NCBI GenBank assembly: GCA_037074765.1
Contig: JBAMDO010000560.1
Coordinates: 1-64,000 of the forward strand
DNA length: 64,000 bases
DNA from: Mansonella perstans
Lineage: Eukaryota; Nematoda; Chromadorea; Rhabditida; Onchocercidae
Reading direction: 5' to 3'
Shown piece after piece: positions 34,195-47,500 of this stretch. The notes under the pieces were generated by a model. That model made no database searches, was not told where the DNA came from, and was given only the letters and a program-made list of their open reading frames with translations. How positions within the stretch are numbered: position 1 is the stretch's first letter; the number at the start of each line of letters is the position of its first letter. Made by a program: the position numbers and the translations under genes.

Positions 34195-36689
34195 TCATAT
34201 GAGTATATTTTGAGGAAGATCTTTTGGCCATGGATATGATTCACGGGTACCTTTTCGTTGTACTGAAACAGTAGAGATGTATGCGGAACGTCGAATCCGT
34301 TCTTTCAACTCCATTTCAGGTCTCTTCACGAAGAAATACGCAAACGCACCACAGAAACTGTCCCCAGCACCCTGCAAAAAAACCTCTTAATAGTTTAGAT
34401 AGATGATCAGATGATCTATTGGAGAGTAGATAAATGTCATTTGGAAATATGTATTTTACCGTAATTTCAACAATTTTTACTGTTGGTGCTGTAGCGTGGC
34501 CTGAGTTACCCTGTTTGTCAGGATATACGACTCCTCTCGGATGATCAGATATATTGGGGAGTAGATAAATATCATTTGGAAATATGTATTTTACGTAAGT
34601 ATAGTTTGTTTACCGTAGTCTCAACAACCTTTACTGTTGGTACTGTAACGTGGCCTGAGTTACCCTGTTTGTCAGCATACACGACACCTCTCGATCCAAG
34701 CGTTAAAATGATGATTGATGGACCAGTTTCCAATAATTTCCTGGCAACTTTTTGGGCATCTTCAACAGATTCGACCGGTTGGTCTGCGAGATATTCCGTC
34801 TCAAATATGATGCAACTTTTTTGAAAAATGGGATATTGAGGAAGTGCACGGAAGTTTAAAAGATGAAATTTTTGGGGAGCATTTTGATTTCAATTTCATT
34901 TACGCATGTTTAACGCCAATTATCAAGGGTTACGTGTTAGTCGATACCATAAATGTTTGGGAATCATGTCATTTACGACTAGTAAATAAGCACTAGATTA
35001 AAGTTGTTATGATAGCCAAATCTTCTAGGCTCATTATTTAACATACCTCAATTTCATTTACACATAGTATATCTGCCAATTTTAAAATACTTTTAGCGAA
35101 AGTCTTTTCAACTGGAGCATAATTCAGAAATGTTGGCACTGAAAATGAAAATATTGCACTTTTTAAATTTTTTACTTCATTTTTTCAATTTCGAAACTTT
35201 TAAAGGCTTAAGAAACGCTGGAATTAAAATAATTTTCAAAATTTCACACTGCTATCAATTTGCTTATTCAACGAACAAAAAAAACTTCAGTCATAGAGTA
35301 ATAGTTTTTTAGTTTGTCAGACAAACAAACCTTCATGTCTTCTGGCTAACTCAAATATTCTTTTCACGGATTCATAGGCTGTTTCGTTTTGGCAAAGTAC
35401 CAGTTTTGTGGAAGCAACAACTCCTTCTAGTTCGTCAATCCGAGATGTGAAAGATTCCAGATTTGCACCTGGCGCAATTATTACCAAATTTTGACCTGAA
35501 ATTTGCAGAATAAATGAGAAAGAAATAAACGAAAAATTTGTTATATTTTCATACAGCTTATTTCTCATATATATTTTATAAAAAAAGTGATGCGATAAAA
35601 TACGACAGAATAAGAGACTGATGAAGGAACGGTGGCTGGACATTATTATTGTCACCTGCGCTTACCGTCCTTTGTGACAATTATTGTAGCGCAGCCAGTT
35701 TTGCCACTCTCACTTATGTCGATATATTCAGTATTTACGCCAAAATTTTTTAGATTCTCCACATTACTTGCGCCAAATACATCTTTGCCGACCTCAAATC
35801 AATCACAAAAATCGTTCAGTCAGAAATTTTCAACTATTTGTATGGGATGGAATGGAAATCTCGAATAAACTATCTGAATGAAGAAGATTTTTAAGACTGA
35901 ATAATTTACATATAATAAAATTTAATTATAACTTAAAATTAACGATCGATCAATCCATTTATTTCCTATCCATTAGCTTTTCAGTTTTTTCCATCAAAAA
36001 AAAAGTCGAAAAAAAAATGGAAAGTTGACGTAATATCCGTGTACTACGATATATCCTACAACGATATTTCTTCCTCACATTGCATTTTTCATTTACCCTT
36101 CCGATGATACATACTGTTGCACCTAACATAGCAGCTTGAGCAGCTTGATTGGCACCTTTTCCACCCGGTGATGTTTCAAATGTGGCCTTTATCGTTTCAC
36201 CTGGTCGTGGGAATCGTTCTGTGTAACTTGAAAAAGTTTCAATTAATTCATTGTGAGTAAATATGAAGATAGAAATAGCTATGAGAAAGAAGAAATTAAG
36301 TAATGTTACGATAAATTCCAATTGCGAAAAACTTTTTTGAAAGAAATAATTTATTGCGAATAATGAAAGTAATCCGGCAATAATCACAGTTCCATTTATT
36401 GATATTGTATGCAATCACTGTATTCACTTACTACTGTAATCACTAAAACTATTTGTGTAGCTTATTAACTAAAGTTAAAGTTACTGAAGATAGCTTATCA
36501 ACTGATTATGATTATCCCAAACAAAAAATCTTGAATTTTTCGCTATTATTAAATTATTAGCTTCGATATCGTAAGAATCCTCCATATTTCTTCGTTTCTT
36601 TTTTTTTTTTTTGGAATTTTGTGTTATAAATTTAAATTTTACCTGACTAAATCTTGATTAATACTTCCACAAACAACAATGTCAACCAT
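34195..36689 (-). CDS. rbks: Ribokinase (PfkB family)
   Basis: Seven phase-consistent exons, 36689-36643, 36226-36097, 35792-35666, 35495-35331, 35138-35047, 34799-34614 and 34371-34195, give 307 aa, normal for ribokinase. Function by family: ATP-dependent phosphorylation of D-ribose to ribose 5-phosphate in the cytosol. Motifs in order: VVCGSINQDLV at the N-terminus, PGETI...SPGGKGANQ (PfkB signature 1, residues 36-43), VGKDVFGASNVENL, VIIAPGAN, LCQNETA, then TLGSRGVVYADKQG and VVETTGAGDSFCGAF (signature 2, catalytic base D253). All motifs are intact. The 3' half of exon 6 and its donor are duplicated downstream (see separate entry). It is convergent with the RRM-like gene. Confidence 0.96.
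34403..34695. repeat. About 140-bp tandem duplication carrying half of ribokinase exon 6
   Basis: Plus-strand unit: GATGATC...GAGTAGATAAATGTCATTT...ATATGTATTTTAC...CAACA...TTACTGTTGG...GTGGCCTGAGTTACCCTGTT...CCTCTCG at 34403-34540, repeated at 34542-34695. The second copy is the true exon 6 end (donor at 34613). The first copy, inside intron 6, still reads RGVVYPDKQGNSGHATAPTV on the minus strand. It is open up to a GTAAAA donor and is preceded by a CGAG acceptor-like AG. Confidence 0.85.
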
Positions 36690-39342
36690 TGTTAGAGAAA
36701 TATTCCACAATTTTTTCTATGCGATAGAAATTTTTCGAAAAGTGGAAGTATTTCGCAGTTCTGAATGATAGAAATCTGAAAGAATAACATTCAGTGGTAA
36801 TTGTTGTATCCAATTTACCAAATATTTTTGCTATGACAAAAACAGCGTCAAATTGATTGAAATATGAAAATCCTATACCTTTGAAATTTCAATTTAAATC
36901 ACCTTTTTCGAATCTCAAAGTAACCGAGGCGAGGAAGGTTGTTTCCTTCAAAATAAGTTTTTTTCATTTTTCTTATTTTTTATATTTTTTTGTTAAAAAG
37001 AAAAAAATTAATTCAATTCACGAAGAATACAGATATAGAGATGGTATAAAAAAATTAAAAAATTGAATTTTGCGAAAGTGAAATCTTAGAAAAGTTTAGT
37101 GATTAGAAAATATCGAAGAATGTAATTTTAATTTAATTCAAATTACAAAACCATCTCCTATCAAACCTTCCCACACTGCTCTAACTGATACAAATTTGAT
37201 TGACAAGAAAACTTAGAATTAAGAAATGCGACATTTTATGATATCATCGAATTAGGTAACAAACATTTTTATTTACTGCCGCATCTATGCTAATTTTGGT
37301 ATGGTTGTGAAAAAACAATAATTTCTACAACTTTCACTATACAATATTATCTATTTCAATTTTCGAACATTTTAAAATGCGTTTTAAACTTTTTCAATAA
37401 CTTGTTATGACCATTACATAAAAGATGCATAAGAAAAGGACAAATAAATGACAGTAAGCTTATTTTGATGGCGAATCTTCACATTGCTTCGATAATTTGC
37501 TTCAATTGTCACAACATATCCTAGCCATGTTGATGGTCACTCAGCGAATGCATGCACTGCGCTATGTTATAATTTTGCAATTATTTTTAAATTGTTATGT
37601 TACAAGCCGATGGAAGAAGAATTCAGTAACGCTAATGATAGTTGCAAATGAACAGCTGCTAATGATAATTTAAAAAAAATCAATAATTGCCAAAAGTAAT
37701 AATAAAATATTACTTATCCTCAAATCATTATTGTCAATTTATTTGGCTTTCTTTATGCGAGCTTTATTAAAAGCTAATTTGTACATTCATTCTCACTATT
37801 AATTCTTTCTTTCCGTTTTTTGAGTTTTGAATTTTCGTAATTTCAGGAAAAATTTGAAATTTCCTCTTCTGAACTTATCAACAAAATGTATTTTTCATGA
37901 AAATGATTGTAGTAGCAAAAGTTTGATAAATTTCATTGTTTTAAAGATGAAAGAGAAGAAATCTTTTACAATTTTAAGACAAAATAAGTTTGAATTAACA
38001 CGAGTAAATCAATCACTATTCAAGTCAATGAGAATGAATCAAATAGAAAATCAAATGGGTCGCAAATATGAACTGGCAATCATAATGCATTATCTTATCA
38101 GTTAAGAAATCAATAAAATTACAAAGTGATAAATGACATCAACGAGAAAAATGATGGAAATGAATGGAACATTCTGAGTCGGCGAACTAAAATAAATGTG
38201 ACCAACTTTCTTCACTTGTTTTCATTTTCAACAAAATTATTTTTCACTTTCGAAACATTTGTGCTCAACAAATATCGCTCCCTTTTCATTTATTAAATTT
38301 CTTCGGCTATTTGAAAAATCCAACTTATTGACCGAAAAGTTTGATTTTCATAACTTACAAATTTACTTTTCATAAATTCCCAAATTATTGTTCTAACAAC
38401 TGTTTCAAAAAAAAAAAAAAAACAAATTCTGACACCACTTCTGCAAAAAAAATCCGAAAAAATTTCACATATACACTTTTGTTTCTTTAATCCTTCTGGT
38501 CTTTTACTTAAGCCTACATAAAAACTAACTACATTTTAATTAAACTCAAAATTAATGAATTCATCAAAAAGTTATTTTTGCAAGAATGAAAGTATGAAAA
38601 CGGAAAATAACATTTCCCAATTAAAGTGAGAGAAAAATGACATTATGGAAATGATTCGATGATTCATTTGATGATCATTCATTCGTGATATTTTATTTCT
38701 CTATCATTGTATTATTTTATCATTATGTTTTTCACTTTAGTGGAAATATTATAATTTATAATAAACTATAATGAATTTAACTGAAATACAAATATGTGCG
38801 GAGTATTCTTGAATATTATATATGAATATTGAATATGAATTCAATGTGGATAATCAAAAATTGATTATACCAACTCGAGAAAGCGAGACACAGAGAGAGA
38901 GAGAGAATCATTTATTTTCAACTGCAATTATTAAAAAAAACAAAAAACTTTCCGTGGAAAATGTTACATCGTACGTTATCTAAAATAAAAATTGTTGTTG
39001 AAATTTAATCAATATCAAATTACAGAGATAAATACAACTGATTGGAAGGTACGATGGCGTGAATGACAAATTGATTGGTTAGGATTTAAAGTATTTTTTT
39101 AAAATTAATTAGAACAGTTTTAATTAGAACCACATTTCAGTGTTTACTATAACACTCGCTTGAGTAATAATTTTTTTAAATTTAAAAAAAAGTAACTGCG
39201 ATACAAAGTATTTAAGGGGAAAGTGAAAGGAGAAAGGAAAACAATGTTGAATTTCCGAAAAATATCAGAATATGAATCAAAACAACAACTTAGCTGACCA
39301 ATAGATTATATTATTAATTACATACACATACACACACACACA

Positions 39343-39391
<49 letters not shown>

Positions 39392-39797
39392 AGTATGTTA
39401 GCTATAAGTTAATCTCAATTACTACTTTGGTAGACAGTTATAGCAGCAAGCGATTAATAGATTACATTTTTAAAATCAAAAATGATAAGAAAATAATTCA
39501 TTACAATTACTCTTTCATGGTGAGAAGTGTCCACTTTGTCTATCAATATTTACTTTACTGAGAAATTGATGGAAAAAAGGTAATGAAGAAACACTTTATG
39601 TCCGAAAAACCAATCGAACTGAGCAAGGTGAAAGACATGGTTAAAACTTTAAAAAAAGTTCAGCTCAAGATCATCATTAGATCATTATTTGATCATCTTT
39701 TGCGGCGCGTCAGCTATACATGTCGGATCATTGCTTTTCTTATCATTCCGTTTAAGCCAGCCAATGAAGTATTGCTAATTTCAAAATTAACAAATGA
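36690..39797. other. Intergenic region upstream of ribokinase, with (CA)n microsatellite
   Basis: About 3.1 kb with no supportable gene. The short open frames (37827-38105, 39583-39801) lack splice context or motifs. A CA/TG microsatellite lies at 39324-39389 and a GA run at 38889-38906. The ribokinase promoter should be just right of 36689. Confidence 0.5.
39324..39389. repeat. (CA)n microsatellite
   Basis: CA dinucleotide run of about 66 bp with a few CATA interruptions. Confidence 0.95.
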
Positions 39798-41332
39798 TTA
39801 ATCATTTGAAAAATTTATCAAACGACTATTTTGATCTCGACTGTGAATAAAATAAAGCATTATTAAATAGAATGCAATTGCAGAAGTAAGGAATGCCGAA
39901 AAAAGAAATGCGACAACAATAGCAATAAGTTGTTGAGACCGGTCAAATGAGGAAGTTCGGTGATGTTCCCGGATAAGTAATGTTGCGCCACATAAGACAA
40001 AAAAAGCTAAAATGAAATGTGAAATTTTCAAATTTATTGAAATTTCTTTTCTGCTTAAGAAACAAATTAAAATGAAGCAATAATAAATACCCTTCCTGCA
40101 TACTCTTCACTGATGATTAGCAACAATTTTAGAAAATTCTACAATTATTCAAAATATTTCTTTCAAGAAATTAGCAAATTTCAATTTTTCTTCTCAGAAT
40201 TTCAAATTTGATCATTCACAAAGATTAACCCTTTAATTAGTCTACAAAAAATGATTCTTTTACTTTGTTTAAACATTATCGAAGAAAGCAACGGAAATGA
40301 GTCAAAGCACTGCGACAATAACAAGGCATTGACATTGCGACAACAACAAGGCATCGAGCCACATTCATCAAGTGCCATACTTGAATGCCTGTAAGTGTCA
40401 CCGTTGTAGTCGCTGCACATGTACCTGCAAAAAACATTGTAACATTAGCATTTGAATAGAATTTTGAAATTTTTTTTCAAAAAGTGTCAAAATTTAAAAT
40501 TTAAAGAAACGGATTCGGTACACCAGAAGTGAAATGAAAAATTGATCAGAAATGAAATCAAAAACTGATAGGACATTAAAAATAAATCACAAAACTTTTT
40601 TCACACATTATCATGTCGCTGACTTCATTGTTGTAAAATTCGGAAATTCGAGCGAAATTAATCAAAGAAATTTAAATTTATCAGCAAGCGCTAAGAATGA
40701 CAATGATCCGATCAAAATGAATGTTGCTGCAGATGCACCCGGAATATTTCTAATTTCCAGGCAATTAAAACAATACATAAAAGGATAAGTGCAAGGGTAC
40801 TATTTGTTGCTCTACTAATGAGGAAGATATACCGACTTAGGGAGCTAGAAAAATTCAAACCAAATTTCAAATTTTCAATTTAGTGCGACAAGTAAGCAAA
40901 AAAGCGTTATTTTTCCACATGTTTCACTTTAAAATTTCTATTTGCTAATTTTATTTAACTTGTTATTTAAAAATTCCAATTTTCAAATTTTTTATTTAGA
41001 AATTCCATTTTCAAATTTTTTTCCGATTTCAAATTCCCAATTCAGTGCGACAACTTTAAAATTTCTATTTATTAATTTTATTTAACCAACAAGGTTTGCG
41101 AATTTGCGAATTCCAACTTCACAATTCATCCATATTTCCACTGTAAAACGTACAATGTAGATCTAATTCTTATATTGCTTTTATTACTCTTTTCGCCATA
41201 ACTCTGTCACAACAGGCCATAACTCTGTCACAGCAGGCCATAAGCAATACTTATCAAAATGGCAAATACTGGCAATATAAGTGGAATTGCAGCAAAAAGA
41301 TACTTTCGGATATCTGTAGCTTCATGTAATTC
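39798..41332 (-). CDS. Putative multi-pass membrane protein, gene model unresolved
   Basis: Four exon-like segments encode hydrophobic helices: 41332-41232 (YLFAAIPLILPVFAILISIA), 40749 to about 40690 (phase-matched to the first; NIPGASAATFILIGSLSFLA), 40424 to about 40340 and 40006-39798. The last reads FFVLCGATLLIREHHRTS, then QQLIAIVVAFLFSAFLTSAI, with a stop at 39798-39800. In one frame the third segment reads TGIQVWHLMNVARCLVVVA, which recalls the second helix of claudin/PMP22-type four-helix proteins. That frame, however, does not match the phase left by the second segment. A possible first exon (42947-42889, MDNILSSGPMM) is also out of phase. Membrane nature is likely; family and exact exons are not. 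Confidence 0.38.
41198..41245. repeat. 21-bp tandem duplication at an exon end
   Basis: GCCATAACTCTGTCACAACAG is followed by GCCATAACTCTGTCACAGCAG. On the minus strand this duplicates the end of the first membrane exon and its GTGACA donor. Confidence 0.8.
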
Positions 41333-44300
41333 CTAAAAGTGAGCAGGAAGAAAGAAAATTAGATAAAGGAGACAAACTGATATTCAACATGTTATATATC
41401 CGTTGTCCAGAAAACTGATAGAAAATTGTGTATAACATCAGAATATCCAGGAAACAATTCCAAGAAATCTCCCGAAAAAACGAAAGATTGAAATGAAATT
41501 TGAAATAGTAAAAAAAAAATAGAGAAAAGATTTATTCGTAAATAAGACTCATTCACTCATCATCCTATTAGTAAATAAGTCCCATTTTAAATCCTTGATG
41601 CGATATTTAGAAATACAATTTTGGAAAATTCCAAATACTATGATATTTAATTATAACTGATTTTTTCTTTACTTACATAATTCAATTGCCGAAATTAGCT
41701 AATGTTGAAAGTAAAGCCTGCCGTATGCACTTGTCAAAGTTATTTGCTTTGTAATGTACTGTTGAGAGGATAAGACAGCAATGTCAACAGAATGTTTGCT
41801 ATTGATACGATAATTTTTAATTGACAAATGTCATTAATCCTCCAAATTTTTTAGATGATAAACGATAATTTTCAATTGACAAATGGTAATTTTTTTAAAG
41901 ATAAATAATTTTAAATTGATAATTGTCAACAAGAGTTAACAATCATTAATAACATAGCAGACAAAATTCCAGCAATGCTTTTTATAAAAAATGAAAAATA
42001 CGTATAAAATATTTTCATTCGATTTCAAATTGGCAATTTTCTCATCAATTATAAGATTTTAGTTTTAACTGCGAGAATGTTTCGTTTAAACAAAATGCAA
42101 CAATAATTGAAGAAAAGTAAAAGCGCAATGAGAAGAAAATTTTATTTGAAATAGAAAGAGTAAAATTAAACTAATGAATCTCTTAACAATCGATTTGATC
42201 GATTGTCAAGAGACTTCGTTCAAAATTTACTTTCAGTTAGCAAGCACTAATTCATTGCAGCATTTCCTACTGCATTTCATATTGGTGTGAAATGTTTTGA
42301 ATGACTTCTTTTAGAAATTAAGAATTAATAGCTAAACGATTTTCTGATCAATCCATAAAACGGACAGGGCAGAAATGAAATCGAAATTGAGTTTTTCGAA
42401 AAAAATCGATCATCACAATATATGCATGACAAAAATCGCAAATTTTTCAGAGTTGGTAATTTGATTTGTGCAAGTGTAAATGATTTGAATCAAAGATGGA
42501 ATTAATTAACTGGCATATATGAGAGCAGTAGGGTTGAATAAAGATTTTTCAAACTTTAAACTTTCTTACTTCATCATTTGAATAATTTTGTAGCAAACAG
42601 TATTTATTTCTATTAATCATATGTCACATAAATTCGGTGAAAAACTTGATAACAATAATACTCATTCATTTGTAGTAGATATCTCTGAAAAAAACATCTA
42701 AAATGTCCCTCTAATTTTCTTTCCCTTACGTGTGTGTAAATTAATTTAAAATATTAAAGGTTATTCGATCTCTAACCATCGGTTACACGAATTACTGAAT
42801 GGCGCACAAATCGAAAGGAAAGTTATAAATAGGTTAATATCAAAATAATATCAAAGTACGGACAAAGAAATATTACTTTCCAGGATACCTGAATAGTGAT
42901 AAAGATGCACTGGTCATCATTGGTCCACTTGAAAGAATGTTGTCCATTCCGTCGAGTACATTCGAATATTGCAAACATTTTTTTTCTTCAAAAAAATGAA
43001 TTCCATTTGATTTTACCATAATTAAATTTCCGAATAATCAAAAGACTTAAATGTTGAAAATTTGATTAGAACTTGATGATAAGAATCTGTTGCTATCCTC
43101 ATCGGATTTTGATGAATAATTCGCTGAAATTTCAAACAACAACTCAATTAACTGTCAATTATGACAAAACGAAGTGAATGCATTGATACTAGTTGGTCCT
43201 TATCACCAGTCAGCATTACTCAATTATCAACCCTTATCTTACCAAAGAGACCATAAAATAATTATATGGCATTATATAGCGAAATTTCGTGCAACTCATT
43301 GTATTCCGAAAAATTTTCAGTCGTAAATTCAAACATTATTGCAAACTCCCACTAGAAAACTTTCACTACGAGACATGCACTTAAAATTTAACTGAAAAAC
43401 TCCCATCATTTAATAACTTCACTCCCGAAATTTGAAACATACGAAATTTTTCACCAGTTCGTTTAACAAAGAAATCATTTCACAGTGAAATGAAGAAAAA
43501 TTTTTCAGATTTATTTGAATAATATGAAACAAGTATAAAAAATGGAAAATAAACAATTTCAAAACAGCTAACAATTCATTTGTCATCATTTTACAATGAC
43601 ATTTTTTCTATTCACCTTCGAAAACCTCATCCTTTTCCATTTACTTCGTCTTAATTGTTTTTTTGTTTGTATTTGCTTGTAGGATGTTAATAGAAACAGT
43701 TATTTCTAAATTTAAAGTTTTCCATCAGTAATTCAAAATCAGATTACAGTCAGCAAATTTTTCTTCTCAAAAAATATTATCATTAATGACTGTCTGTAGT
43801 ACTGGAACTTTGAACTACTGGTCGGAAATTTTGTAAATTTAGAAATATGCAGAGTATTTCACTTACACTCCGGCTAACTGAGATTTAAGGGATATTGACT
43901 GTGGCTAAATAGTGCCGGGAATAATAGACGGTGGACAGGACAGGTGACACGAAATAACAACTAAAAGTAGACAGTGCTAAACAGTAAAAGGAGAAGAGAA
44001 GGGAAAGACTTTCAAGTGGTGAGAAGAAATGAATTGTTTCCTAGTTTTCATCAAATTAGAAATAAAGCAAATTATCTATAATAGAGATCAGCGATAAAAA
44101 TACTTTTCACCCTTCAGTCGAAAATCTTTTTCACGGATGGAATCTCAAAATTTAATGGTTCTAATGGAAATCTGAGGTATAAATCGTAAGAAAATGCACA
44201 TAGATTGGTTATGGCAAATGTTCAAATAAACTTTCTCAAAAGTGAAAAATTCCGACAAGTTAGGAGAAAAGATGTGAATTTTTTCATCAGAAACAGATTA

Positions 44301-44566
44301 AATGATTAAATGCCAAGAAAGCACGAAAAAAAAGCTTATTACTTCAAAAATACACATCGACTAACCAATAATGCACAGCTAAATTCTAAAATAAAATTTT
44401 AAAGTTAAAACAAACGTAACGCAAACGTAACGCAGAAGGGACAGCGCGAAAATGGTAAATAAAATGATTGATCTAAAAACAATCAAGTTTTTGAAATGAA
44501 ATGGATGAAATATTAATTTTTTAAAACTTAAAGACGGGTACCTTTTTATAACAAATAATGAAATCA
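41333..44566. other. Intergenic or intronic AT-rich stretch
   Basis: About 3.2 kb without a clear gene. It may contain 5' exons or the promoter of the membrane protein to its left; one candidate start exon is 42947-42889 (-). A local duplication of GATAATTTTYAATTGACAAATG lies near 41810-41890. Nothing else is supported. Confidence 0.45.
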
Positions 44567-47500
44567 TTATGCTGCATTGATACTTTTGCTGGATAATTCT
44601 TTGAGTGCATTCAGGATTTTCACCACTGGACCAAGTTTTAATCCTAGCAGCGTTACCAAATTATTATGAGCATTATCTGGTAATAATAGCAGAGACTGAC
44701 CATCGATATCCTGATTACGGAAAGTATTCGCACAGTCCTCGTTGCCGGTTACTGATGACACCCACCTTGCCACCTCATCACACTAAAACAAGCAAAAACT
44801 ATTAATTGCTTAAATTTCAAACTATCCCAATATCAATTCAATTTTAGTCTTTTGAACTATATGTCGCAGATAAAATTCAAAAAAATGTGTGCCCAAAAAA
44901 TTCCAAAAAACTAGTCAGTTGATCAATTCTTTTCTTTTAAATATACGTCATGATTAATTTCAATGTATGCGAAGCAATGAAAAACTAAAGACCCGAAGAC
45001 TTTCCTTTCCTTTGTCGTCTAACTGTAATGTCAAATGATAGTAATGATTAAGAAATTATTTACAAAAAAATTAAAAAAAGTTGCGACAAATAAGCTCATT
45101 TATTAAGCAATTCCATCATTCATAAAGAAACTACTTACAGTCCATGTTTTTGTCGGCCTGGAAAGGAAATCCATCTGTGCATGTCCAATTGTTGGAGCCA
45201 AAGCCACAGCTGGAGAGATCGATGTGGATGGTACCTTATTGCATTCACTTAACAAGTAAGAAGTGGACAAACCATGAGGAGATTTCACGATTTCCGCCTG
45301 CTGAGGTGAGACCATTTTCAGCGTTAAGGTTGGAGGTGTTCGTTGCTGCAGATCGATGTTACTACCTGAAAAATTTACAGAAACTCGTCAAGTATATTTT
45401 GGAAATAAAGCACAACTTAATGGTCGGGAAGCCATTGACCACTCTTCAAATAGAAACTGCCGTTATTCGATCAACCTCTTCTTACGTATTTTATTTATAA
45501 TGAATAAAAAACTCTTGTTCCAGCAGCAAGTCATTAGGCTGCTACTAATTTAGAAGGTGCGATTCCAACAAACAGAAATGTATAGCCATTTACTGTAAGG
45601 TCATATCCCTAAAGTAAATGCATAACCTCAGCATATCAGCCATCCAAAATAATGATATTAGTGATGCACTAAAAACCTGAAGAAGATGGATCTGAAACAA
45701 TGCTGAGATTATGCACTGTTACTGTAGGACTGATATCTTTATTAATGGGTGATGTATCCGTTGAACGAATAATTGATAATCGCGGCGATGCATTGAATGA
45801 GCGTACAACTGCAAAAAAATCAGCAATAACCGGAGAGAAAAGATTAACCAATTTTCCAGAAAAAGAATAAATTTCTCCGAAAAACAGTAAAGATGAAGAG
45901 AGAGCAATCTTCACATCGCTTTCTGTTTTCAACAACAATTCAATTTAGCTTTAAAATAAACTGAACTTTGAATTGCACATAAAATCAAATCTCCCATCAC
46001 TTGTTATGATATATAATCTGAGAATCAAATCAAAACTTTAACAAAAAAAGTATTGGGAAACGCTAATAATACTAAATTAATAATGTCTTTGGTGTAGCCT
46101 ACTTAATGATGAAAAAATCAAACCTTGCTCCTCACCAATTGTTGGATTCTTCTTCCATAATTTGCGACATTTCTTTGAGCAATATTGCGGATGATTTTCC
46201 AGACGTTTAAGGCGCAACAAACCATTACAGTAGTTACACCTTTCTGTATCAAGCTCCTCATCAGAAAAACTGATTAGCAAACTTCCAGTCGCTGTATCAG
46301 CACTACTTTTCGAAGAAGAATTTAACGATTGATCGGCAGTTGCTGGACTTTCTAAAAAAACTGATGCCAAAAAGTGAGTTCAAAATTTCCAATTTAAATT
46401 AAATTTGAAACATACTCAAAAAATCGACTAAAATCTTGCATATATATATTACCAAAATTATCAAATCATTAGTGACAATTTGCGAAGATATAATTCATTA
46501 TACTCATTATTTTGCATTATTTAATAAGAACTTATGTCGCTTTATTTTGCAATCAATCAAATGATTAGTAGCCACCAAAACATTCATATATTAATATCAC
46601 ATAATTTACATTGCTTACAGCAAAAATGAGACATCTTTAGAAAAAGTACCTTCACACTTTTTGGTTACAGCTTTCGGAGAAATTTCCGCAGCATCTTCAA
46701 TAATGAATCTTTCCATTACCGGTTCACTTATTTCAACTTTTTCCAGTTTTTGCTTATCTACCGAAGCAGAAGGTGGTCGTCCCTTTGGCTTTGTCAAACA
46801 GCTCTTTGTTGGTGGAGGCAGTGGAGGCGGTGGCAGCGTTTCTTTGTTTTCCTTGGTAGGTTTGTAAACGGATTTCTGCATAATATCAGAAAGACGCCCA
46901 TGCGATGGCCCAAAATCCATTTGTAGCAATCGATCAAGCTGTAAAGTATTTTTGAATCAATTTTATTTCCATTCAGCAATTTCTTTACTTCAATGCTTTA
47001 TTGTTATACCACTACCATCATTTTTTCTCCTCAATCAGCCCTGCCACATGAAAATGGAGCATTATTTTTTTGTTACTTTACTTGCGATTTACATATTTAA
47101 TTAAAATTATGAAATACAACAATACACAGAAATGAAACAAACCTCGTTTGTTTTACGTTTACGAGTTTTCTTTTCTGCTTTTTCACTAGACGCTTCTGAT
47201 TTTGTTGGAGATGCTCTGTAAAATCCAGCAGACGCTTTCATATTTGCAATGAGCATAAAAAATTAATATGGCGGTAAAGATCTACACACGAACAATAAAA
47301 ACCATTACTACTTCTGCTCGAATTCGAAATGCAAAAAAAATAATGTAAATTCCGAACATCATACTGATTGATTTCAAATATTAATCATACTTGGCACGTC
47401 CCTTTTTGGTGTCCACTTTTTCGATGCCCATTTCTAATGTTGTTCCCGTATCTTTTTCATCGGCTAGTTTCCTTGGCGCTGCAAAAACAATTCGGCAGAT

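Noticed and set aside
39324..39389. CA run as a regulatory Z-DNA element
   Set aside because: Ordinary microsatellite; nothing ties it to a promoter.
45144..45500. Plus-strand frame antisense to the Polyhomeotic linker exon
   Set aside because: Shadow of the minus-strand exon 45365-45139.
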